Assembly (NCBI GenBank): GCA_040143965.1
Contig: JASJQH010000098.1
Span: 1-30,572 of the forward strand
Origin: Basidiobolus ranarum
Taxonomy: Eukaryota; Basidiobolomycota; Basidiobolomycetes; Basidiobolales
DNA length: 30,572 nt
Direction of reading: 5' to 3'
Position numbers and translations under genes: made by a program. Positions 22,229-30,572 of the stretch are shown one piece after another (the first letter of the stretch is position 1; each line of letters begins with the position of its first letter). The notes below the pieces were generated by a model, which was not told the origin of the DNA, searched no databases, and saw nothing but the letters and a program-made list of their open reading frames with translations.

Positions 22229-25200
22229 TCATTTAGATGTAGAGGATTCGGATTGTCTCGTCGCAGCTGCTTCCTTGGCAAGACCATAGAATTTGGAAGT
22301 TTGATCATCCAACAGAGTTTTGGGTGAGTCGAATTCAACTATCTTTCCTTGATCCAAAACGAGTACTCTATCACTGTCTAACACGGTGTTGATACGATGG
22401 GCAATGGTTAAAACAGAACAATGAACGAACTCTCTGCGGATAGTCTCTTGAATCAACCGATCTGTCTCCACATCAATCGCTGCTGTAGCCTCATCGAGAA
22501 CCAACACACTTGTGCGGCGAAGTAAAGCGCGAGCCAAGCAAATTAATTGTCTTTGACCCACACTGAAATTCTCGCCCCCTTGTAAAACAGTAGCATTTAG
22601 CTTGCCCTCTAGAGAAGACACATGATCCTTGAGATGTGACTGACTGAGAACATTCCAGATCTCCATATCTTCATGGTTCCCAAATGGATCCAAATTCTCC
22701 CGAACTGTACCGGCAAACAAGAAGGGATCTTGAGGGATGATTGTCAAACGGGATCTCAAGTCGTAGAGTCCAATCTTGGTAATGTCTACGCCATCTATCA
22801 CGATGCTACCACTAGCTGGTTCAACAAGTCGGAATAATGAAAGGGTAAGACTACTCTTTCCAGCTCCTGTACGACCAACAATGCCGATCTTTTCGTGTGG
22901 ATTGACAGTGAAGGATATACCCTTGAGTACCAAATCGAGACCAGCACGATAGCGCAATGCCAGATCTTTGAATTCAATCTGTCCTTGCTCGGGCCAAGTA
23001 GGGGATGGGCGTGTGGCTTCGTTAATCTCAGGTGCTTCGGAAGGTAACTCGGAATACTCTTTGATACGCTCCATGGATACAATGTTAGTTTCAATCTCAC
23101 AATATTGTCGAATACACCAATTGAGTGACTGGGTAACGTTCAGGGCGTAGGTAATGGACAAACCGACCATACCAGCATCAATATGTCCGTCAGTCAAAAC
23201 GGATATAACGGCCAGAATGGATGCAGCAAAGATGATAATCGAACCTAGAAATTCAAGACGAACGGCAAGCCAGCGATTCAATGACAAACTAGGATAATAG
23301 GCCATTTGATTTTTGTCCAAACGAAACTCGTTTTCCCGAATAAAGCGCTTTTCCTGACCGTAAGCGCGGATTGTACTAACTCCTCCAATAGTCTCTTGGA
23401 AATGGGCATAAGTAGGTGAGCGAGATGTAGAATCCAGACGCTTGAGCTCACGTGAGGTGTTAAGGTAGAATCTTTGAATGATTACATAAAGAGCCATGAT
23501 AGGAATAACAATAATCAAGAAACTAGGGGTCGAAAAGGAAATAACACACATAACGGCAATAACATTCAAGAATGTACGGAAATACCCTTGGAACGAACGT
23601 GGTAGCACCTCGTCAATAGTATACTGATCTTTGCTAAATCTGTTAAGAATACGTCCCAGAGGCGTAGTATCAAAGAAGCTCATGGGTGAACGCATAACAC
23701 TCAACAGCATGTTGGTATGAGTGACTCGTGCTGAACGAACAGCACAGAACACCCACAGTACAATAGATTGGAGGAAGGTGAAAGTAGAAGAGGCTACGCC
23801 TAATCCAGAGTAGACGATCAAGAAGCCCCAAACACCGACGGATGCTTCAGAATTGACATCTTGAGAAGTCCACCACTTCAACCAAAGATTAGAACTAACT
23901 TGGAACAGGTTCACACCTACGAGCAAGCAAAGATATACACCGACAACTACGGGAGAACAGGATTTCGCATATTCTTTATAGACATCCCAGCTTACGCTTC
24001 CCTTGGCTGATTCTTCAACAGTCATAATACCATTTTTACCTTGTGTTATTTCGTCGTCATCGTTTTCAGAGATCACTGAGGCTCGACGTAACGTGTAAGC
24101 AGAGTCTTTTGTACTCATACGTCTGATATGAGACTTGCCTCCATCCATGTATGCCTCTAAGCTTTTGGCTGAATTTAAGGATCCAACAATTAGCTCCGGA
24201 TCTTGCTCAGGAGTATCTTCCATAGACTGATCTCTAGCAAAATCAGAGATAAGATTATAGAGCTCACTCCTCTTATCCATCAGCTCACGGAACCCTCCCT
24301 TTTCAATGATTTGTCCATCGCGAAGCATGATAACTTGGTTGGCATCCTTGATATATGAGATAGCATGGGTAACGAATATACGTGCCTTGGTTCTCAATAA
24401 ACCCTTAGGCCCAACAACATGATCAAAAATATGACGACCCACATGTGCGTCGACAGCCGATAAAGGATCATCGAGCAAGTACACATCGGCACGAGAGTAT
24501 ACAGCACGAGCTAACGAGATACGTGCCTTCTGACCACCGGATAAGTTAATACCTTTCTCTCCGATTTCAGTCAAATCACCACCTGGTAACATCTCAAGAT
24601 CACTGACCAGGGCACATGCTTTAATGGTGTCTTGGTAAAATTTCTCATCATAACGGTGTCCAAATAAGATATTCTCCTTTACAGTTGCATTCATGATCCA
24701 TGGCTGTTGAGGTGCGTATGCTACTTTGCCTCTGACCAAAATGTTACTAGCTGGTGATTTGTCCATTTCACCAAGCAGGGCAGATACTAAGGATGATTTT
24801 CCAGAGCCAACTCTTCCAACAATAGCGAGTAGCTCTCCCTTCTTGCAAGATAAGTCTACATTACTCAATGTAGCTGCAGGCGAGTCTTTCTCCCAACGGA
24901 ATGTACCATGTCTAATTTGGATCATTGGCTTTCTACGGGCTTGTTCATCATCTAAATTGGCAGAATCTTCATCAACTGTGCCTAATCTTGTGTCTCTAGA
25001 ATAAGATAAACGCTGTACGGCTTCATTATCCAACTCCTCCGAAGATAAGAATTTGTATAAGCGACCAAATGCTACGGATGCCTCAACCAGTGCAGAAATA
25101 ACGTGGGGGAGCATAGTGAGAGGGAATTGAAGAAGATTGAAGAGGGACAAAGAAACAAACACCAACTCGGGGGTAAGAGGATCATTGTCACCGACAAGAG

Positions 25201-27134
25201 TGTAGAGTCCAAAGGTCGACAATGTCACCAAAAATGGAACACAAATGGTGAAAAAGTTTTGCATAGCTGAGGTATAGCCATATTTTTTGAGCGTTTCAAT
25301 TTCCAAGTCGTTACGAACATGGAATATTCTGTTAAGGAAGCTCTTCTCCCAAGCATACAACTTGATAACTTTGATACCGTTCAAAAGTTCGTCAGTCAAC
25401 TTAATACGAGAATCTTTGTTTTTCATTTGAGCTTTTTGAAGAGCTTGCATCTTACGGGCAAGTAATCCATTGAGGGGAATTGACAGTATCATGACACCAA
25501 CACCAGCAAAGACACTTGGACCCAAGGTTTGATACAAGAAATATAAAGAAAGGGCGATTTGGAATGGGCCACTCCATGCGATGTTTGCATACATGCACAA
25601 GTCTTGAACGCGTTGTGCATCAACAGTCATATGATTGACGATTTCACCGACAGTATATTTTTGTCTTGCACCATTTGATAAAACCAAAGCTTTACGATAA
25701 ATAGCAGTGACTAAGGCACAGCGAAGTTTCATGCCAGTCACTGTGGAACGTTGGAAGTACTGATGTAAGAAGATGGTTTGTGTGATGGCCGTTAGGAACA
25801 TAGCACCTATAAATATCATGAATTAGATTTTGATAATGCTTAATTTAACCAACAACAAATAGCTACCTGCAATGGTGTAACCACGATAGGGTGGCTCAGG
25901 ATCATTCGTAGCTTGACTGCCTACGAATCCCATCAGCTTTCTCAATAGTTGAGGCTGAACAAAAGCAAGAACATCTTGAACGACCTTGAAGAGAGCTCCG
26001 CATAAGAAGGGGAACCCAAAGGATTTAGCCAGTGTCCATACTAGAGATGGACTTTTCTTTCCTTCAGTTAATTCCCGTTGCCACAAGTTCTGAAATTGAT
26101 CGGAAATTTGTCGAGCCTTATAATCCTCTTCCAATGTCCATAAATCCTCCTCCACTAATGGCTTTTTGCTTCCAGTTTTTAACAGAGGATTCATCCAGCT
26201 AAATGTAATAAGAGAAAAGACATTGGCGTATTGCTCGGGACATACATTTGAGTCCTCTCCAGGTACCAAATATTCCATTTTACGTTTGGGAATCAACTCT
26301 AAGATAAAGATTACGAGTTCCAAAGAAGCCATCGTTGTGATCAGAATGAACTCTGTTGAGTGTTTCTGATGATAATTCGTTATTATTAAGGTACGTAAGT
26401 GAATTGCATTGGTAAATAATCTAAATATCCAATACAATAGCAAGACGGAAGAAGCCTTACGGCTACGGGTGTGTTCCAGTCGGTGGATTGTGAAAATTAG
26501 AAACTAGAATTTGGTAGCATAAAACTCGTATGAATAAGGTGAAAGTAAAGTGAGCAAGTTAGAGGTGACCATACCATACTAAGGATAGTGATCAAATTTG
26601 AGACAAAGCTGATTTCATTCCACCAATTGGACCAACTCTCTTGTAATCTAAGCGCAATCTTCACATCTAACGCCAAATTTAAACCAAAAATCAAAGCGAG
26701 TGTGATCTGAAATGGCAAAAGAAGTTAGCCCCTAGCGATGAGCGATATACATGATACGAATACTCACCAATTTAGCCCAATAGTGAACTCCAATAGTGAA
26801 ATCTTGTGGTAGTTCGATTTTTTGGCGTAACCGATGTAAACGAGGTAGGCCAAAAATAATTAAAAATAGCGTTGGGAGCAACATTAAGACTCTAATAATT
26901 ATGAGAATATGAATCAGAAAGTGTAAGAAATGTCAAGAATGATTGAGCAAAAATATACCCATTTTCAAAACACAACGTAAAATCAAGGGTACGGAGAGAC
27001 CAAGGACCCTTTCGAGAGATATGTTAGACATAACTGCAAGTTCTAATTCTCAACACGTTAAAAACAACACTTACCCAACCCTCCGGATCTGAACACGTTA
27101 ACCATCCCCTCGATAAGAAAGTTTCGAAATCCAT
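22229..27134 (-). CDS. YCF1: YCF1/MRP-type ABCC vacuolar transporter
   Basis: Full-length ABC transporter, predicted to pump glutathione conjugates and metal-glutathione complexes into the vacuole. Six exons: 27075-27134, 26959-27008, 26768-26891, 26575-26706, 25867-26503, 22229-25806; 1526 aa, close to yeast Ycf1. The N-terminal extension TMD0 has several hydrophobic helices and begins with EGWGPWSLRTLDFTLCFENG across two introns, a Ycf1/MRP hallmark. Then L0/TMD1 (FSLITFSWMNPLLKTG), NBD1 (Walker A GRVGSGKSS about 667, signature LSGGQ, Walker B VYLLDDPLSAVD), a linker with RRMS and LRRAS, TMD2, and NBD2 (Walker A GRTGAGKSS about 1314, signature FSVGQ, Walker B VLVLDEATAAID). NBD1 has the MRP-type Asp after Walker B, NBD2 the Glu. 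Related ABCC members (Bpt1, Ybt1) are alternatives. Its 3' end lies 226 bp upstream of ZWF1, same strand. Confidence 0.95.
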
Positions 27135-27733
27135 GAAGCTTAACTTAGGGGTAAAACAATATATACCTCAGTGTGAAAAGCACGTAGAACTTAAGGAGTT
27201 ACAAGAGAATAACTTGTAGTTTTTTAAAAAAAACAAAAATATTCCGTCACAGCCACGTTTTCATAGAGTCACTCAATTAATACTGATAAGATGTCTTACT
27301 AAGCTACAAGAACGATAGTGAGAAAATACCCCAATTTTGAGATAAATATGGCAATAGCTAGTCCACTGCGGAATAATCCCAATGGATTTTTGTATCCATG
27401 TCAGGAATCTGATAATTAGGATTGGATTGGAGATTAAACGAGGACTGACTTGAGTATGTTTCAATACAGCATTGTTTTGGGTCTGATTTGATATGATCCT
27501 GAAGTGTAAATTCAAATTAGACAACTAGCTGATCGAGATGGTCCCAAGATGACGATAATGGTATATGCATCACATTTTCATGCTATTATTAGTAATGGAG
27601 CAAATTAGGTGTAACGATGATATCATTGATATCTATGATAGGTTTATTATGCATATGATTGAACCTTGACTACAATGAAGGGAATGCAGCATTTTATTAT
27701 TCATACATAGATTAAGGGTATACCAAGGGCTGC
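27135..27733. promoter_or_regulatory. Upstream region of the YCF1-type gene; 3' flank of the twin-ABC gene
   Basis: 599 bp without a supported gene. It should hold the promoter of the ABCC gene. TTACTAA (27296-27302, 162 bp upstream of the ATG) matches the yeast Yap1 response element, and GAGTCA (27266-27271, TGACTC on the other strand) matches a Gcn4/AP-1 core. Yeast YCF1 is a Yap1 target. Both words are short, and TTACTAA recurs elsewhere in the window, so this is weak. A small minus-strand frame at 27273-27524 has no recognisable content. Confidence 0.35.
27693..27698 (-). terminator. AATAAA poly(A) signal of the twin-ABC gene
   Basis: TTTATT on the plus strand (AATAAA on the transcript strand) begins 36 nt past the stop at 27734, a normal distance for a 3'-end signal. 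Confidence 0.5.
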
Positions 27734-29658
27734 TTATCTTGCATCAGGGCTCTCCTGGACGGAGCCTTCAGCTGTTAATGAAAAGGTATTTTCAACTGAA
27801 CTAGGGATTTCTTCTTGATGATGGGTGACTAGAATAAGTGTTTGCTCGGGAGACATGTGGTTTACAAGCCATCTGTTAACAGTTTCAATCATTCCATCGT
27901 CAAGGCCTTGAAAGGGTTCATCCCATACCAACAAGGGTGGCTCTTTAACCTGTCACATCCAAAGAGTCAGAAGAGAAAGACGGGGAATGCAATATGAAGA
28001 TGTAACTAACCAATGATCTGATCAAAAGAACCATTCTTTGTTCACCTGTTGACATGTGCTTCAATTTTTGATTCAATAAGTTGTGCATACCAAATTCGTT
28101 AAAAAGTCTATGGACAACGTTTTGTTGCTCAGTTGTTATCTTACGCGGAACCACAACATCATAAAACCCGGTTCCAGCTGCTGTTTCAGCACTGAGTTCC
28201 TGATCAAAATAGAGGTGCAACTCTGGACTTAAAAGACCAATCTTTTGCTTAATTTCCCAGATTGATTCACCAGTGCCGCGACGCCGCCCAAAAAGCCATA
28301 AATCATTGGCATAAGCTTGTGGGTGGTCTCCAGTGATAAGTGATAGCAGCGTGGTTTTTCCAGAGCCTAATATTATTCAATAATGAACAGTCTTGCAATG
28401 GAAATATGCACAGAAGCAAGATACTTACCATTAGGTCCTAGTAACGCCCACTTTTCACCCTTTCGTATGGTCCAATTGATATTGTCTAGAATCTTCTTTC
28501 CAGAATATTTGACATTGATGCCTTTCAATTCAACGACCGGGTTGCTATGTCGAGGTTGAGATAGGGCTTGTTTGCTTTCGGGAGTGTTCCTTTTCTTCAC
28601 TTCTTGTTGCAATTCAAATCGTTTGTTAAATTCATTTCGTGAACCAGTCCACTGTATAGCCATTTTGTCCAGTTCTAACACGTTGGTCACCCAATGGGGA
28701 ATCGTGTCCTGCGGCCTCGAGATAAGTAAAATCTTAGTTTGTCCACGATTATTAATCTCACCCAACACCTCCGCGATTTTCGCCCGATTTGATACATCCA
28801 AGCCCACTAAGTTCAGATTGATTATTTAGTATACACTGTTTGTCCGGATGAATTTACTAACTACTTGAGCTTACTAAATGGTTCATCAAGAATTAGCATG
28901 CGTGGCTTAGCTAGCAAGGCTCTGGTGATTCTTGCACGTCTGGTTTGTCCATTCGACAGTTTCATGAAGGATAGTGGTAGCAAGTGCTCAATCCCTAGGG
29001 TTTTCGATAACTGTGCTAATTCCTCTTTTACTTCCGAAGAGGGTTGCTTTAAATTGGTAAGAAGATAGTCCTCGAGTGTGATGTCATTGAGCGGATCACT
29101 TGGGAAGTGAATTCAAGCCGTTAGAATTCAGTAGTTAGAACCAATTTTATATTTTAGTATCATATTTTAAGTACCTGAAGTTGAAACGTTCTTGATAATA
29201 ATGACCACCATAAGAGAACAAGCGAGAATCCTCTTTGAAGCTTACCAAATGAATATGTTCTGAAGGGTATGAGGAGGAAAATTGGTCCAAGAAAGGCCAT
29301 TTGATCGCTGAATGAGGCTCAACTCGCTGCTTCCCTGCAAGTGTCTTAAATGGTAGTATAACAAAAATTCAAAGTTAATAAAAACTAGGCAAATAGAGCA
29401 GTATTGGTGATAAATCTTCACAAGTACCTCCGCAAATGTTGTTTTACCAGAGCTGACGGAACCAACCACTGCCCAGTTTTCACCTTCATTGAGCGCCCAG
29501 GTGACGTTTTTAAAAGAAGGTTGCTTTCCTGATTGTCTAAACACAGTAGCGTCCTTGAGGGATATCAGTTCTCGATACAGAATATTCGAAGCATGGAGAG
29601 AGCGAAGTTGTAATTTTGAAAATACTTTGTGCGGGAATTTACAAATAGGCTGATACAT
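27734..29658 (-). CDS. Soluble twin-ABC ATPase, YDR061W/ModF-like
   Basis: Two nucleotide-binding domains and no membrane segments, like yeast YDR061W and bacterial ModF; the function of the fungal family is unknown. Six exons: 29428-29658, 29175-29344, 28875-29098, 28429-28806, 28011-28366, 27734-27949; 524 aa, in frame. The first 25 residues have Lys/Arg/Ser, no acids and an RSLHAS stretch, resembling a mitochondrial targeting peptide. NBD1: Walker A GSVSSGKTT, then FAETLAGKQRVEP and IKWPFLDQ (seen only after splicing), HLVSFKEDSRLFSYG, signature LSNGQTRR, Walker B MLILDEPF. NBD2: LLGPNGSGKTT, WLFGRRRGTGESIWEIK, signature MSTGEQRM, Walker B LLVWDEPFQGLD. VSFK..S and FG.RRG.GESIW are typical of the ModF/YDR061W group. 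The signature motifs depart from LSGGQ as in that family. It is not ABCF: the order and linkers differ. Confidence 0.9.
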
Positions 29659-29905
29659 TCTTTAATTTATCCTACTTGATACTCGAAAAGATAAGGGCAG
29701 CAGGCACTTTTTAAATTTCAAGTATTCACAGCACTGGATTCAATTAATGCTTTCTCACACTGACTAATACGTGATTCATAGTGACTGTCATATAAATGGC
29801 GATGATCCATTATATATGTGCATTAACTAGCCATTGATATGTGTTAAATCTAAACAGGTTTGATGGGAAATGTGCACAATGACTTTATATTCAATGTAGT
29901 ACTTG

Positions 29906-29961
29906 ATCAATTAGAAGTGTGGAGCAGTAGAATATCAATTAGAGGTGTGGAGAAGTAGAAT
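29906..29961. repeat. 28-bp tandem duplication
   Basis: Two adjacent 28-bp units, 29906-29933 and 29934-29961, differ at only two positions. The unit begins ATCAATTAGA and ends GTAGAAT. Related GGTGTGGAG-like words follow nearby (about 30020-30040), suggesting an older, decayed array. Confidence 0.85.
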
Positions 29962-30322
29962 AGGTAACTTGCTTTCAATCCACAGTTATATCAGAAGGAA
30001 ATAGTGGAAGTGATAAAACTTTCAAGAGGTGGGGAGTAAAAACCAGTGGAATTTCAAAGATATGAGTTAGGGAATTCTCAACCTTTGGAGCACTAGGTAT
30101 ACTATAACTATGAATATGCTATAAAGTAGATATTCATAATTCAACCAGACCTACACATACAACAAAGCACCAACACTAGCATAGATGAAGTAACTGTTGA
30201 AACTAGCATTGCCTAAACATCTGTATAGTCATATATATCTTAATATTTAGTTCTCCTATATTGAACAAAGATATCACACATTATTCTTAAGATGAATTTA
30301 CTTGGAATATTTTAGCAACTTA

Positions 30323-30533
30323 GAAGTGTTAAAGTATTTTGAGAGCCTGTTGGAAGTGGTTCACTTATTGATTTAATGAGTTGAAAGTTAACATCTATAC
30401 TTTTATCAAGATAGAAGTTGTTAAAGTATTTGGGAGCCTGTTGGAAGTGGTTTGGAGAATCAGAGGAGTTGGTGGTTTTCACTTATTGATTTATTGAGTA
30501 GAAAGTTGACATTTAGAGTTTTGTCAAGATGTA
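30323..30533. repeat. About 91-bp tandem duplication, second copy with a 27-bp insert
   Basis: Unit 1 is about 30323-30413, unit 2 about 30414-30533. Shared blocks include AGCCTGTTGGAAGTGGTT and CACTTATTGATTTA. Unit 2 carries about 27 extra bases between these blocks (about 30453-30479) that are absent from unit 1. Other differences are scattered substitutions. The array ends close to the window edge and may continue. Confidence 0.8.
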
Positions 30534-30572
30534 AACAAACTAATGTTTAGAATATGTTAAGGAAGATCCCAG

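Larger units (their letters stand above)
29659..30572. other. Noncoding right end with tandem duplications
   Basis: 914 bp, AT-rich, no supported gene. It holds the upstream region of the twin-ABC gene next to 29658 and then two sets of direct repeats (listed separately). No long frame crosses the repeats on either strand, and no transposon-type ends are seen. Confidence 0.5.

Noticed and set aside
22798-23150. Frames antisense or out of frame to the ABCC gene
   Set aside because: They lie fully inside the conserved NBD2/TMD2 coding region.

Overview
This window looks like nuclear DNA of a fungus. It holds eleven protein-coding genes, and all but one are split by short introns (about 50-130 nt, mostly GT...AG). 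They encode eukaryotic housekeeping proteins with clear fungal character: an SLA1-type endocytic adaptor, a YCF1-type vacuolar ABCC pump and an App1-type phosphatidate phosphatase. The intron density (17 introns in the GCP3 gene) and the AT-rich spacers would suit an early-diverging fungus such as Mucoromycota or Zoopagomycota. That placement is inference; nothing seen here fixes the phylum.

Layout, left to right. <1-3443 (-): SLA1, cut by the left edge. 3973-5412 (-): deoxyhypusine synthase. 5792-6525 (-): a Nudix diphosphoinositol-polyphosphate phosphohydrolase. 6990-7664 (+): an intronless DsbA/GST-kappa/HCCA-isomerase-like protein. 7848-10292 (-): eIF3b. 10857-14335 (-): gamma-tubulin complex component 3. 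14724-16913 (+): the splicing factor CWF19. 16914-18187: a 1.27-kb spacer with no gene I can support. 18188-19884 (+): App1. 20209-~22002 (-): glucose-6-phosphate dehydrogenase. 22229-27134 (-): YCF1-type ABCC transporter. 27734-29658 (-): a twin-ABC ATPase like yeast YDR061W, with a possible mitochondrial leader. 29659-30572: noncoding, with two kinds of tandem duplication.

I rebuilt the exons by hand. For every complete gene the summed exon length divides by three and the junctions restore family motifs: DHS 375 aa, Nudix about 149 aa, eIF3b 746 aa, GCP3 822 aa, CWF19 667 aa, App1 489 aa, G6PD about 522 aa, ABCC 1526 aa, twin-ABC 524 aa. The gene models are therefore well supported even where no long open frame shows.

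The genes do not form one pathway. A loose theme exists: eIF3b and DHS (which modifies eIF5A) serve translation, while G6PD (NADPH), the YCF1-type glutathione-conjugate pump and the GST-kappa-like protein touch thiol and redox biology. Fungal neighbours are usually functionally unrelated, so this is only suggestive. I found no mobile element, virus-like element, CRISPR array, tRNA or rRNA, and no convincing new multi-gene system. The most unusual single signal is a perfect 11-bp RNA hairpin capped by C(UUCG)G inside the tiny second exon of the G6PD gene.
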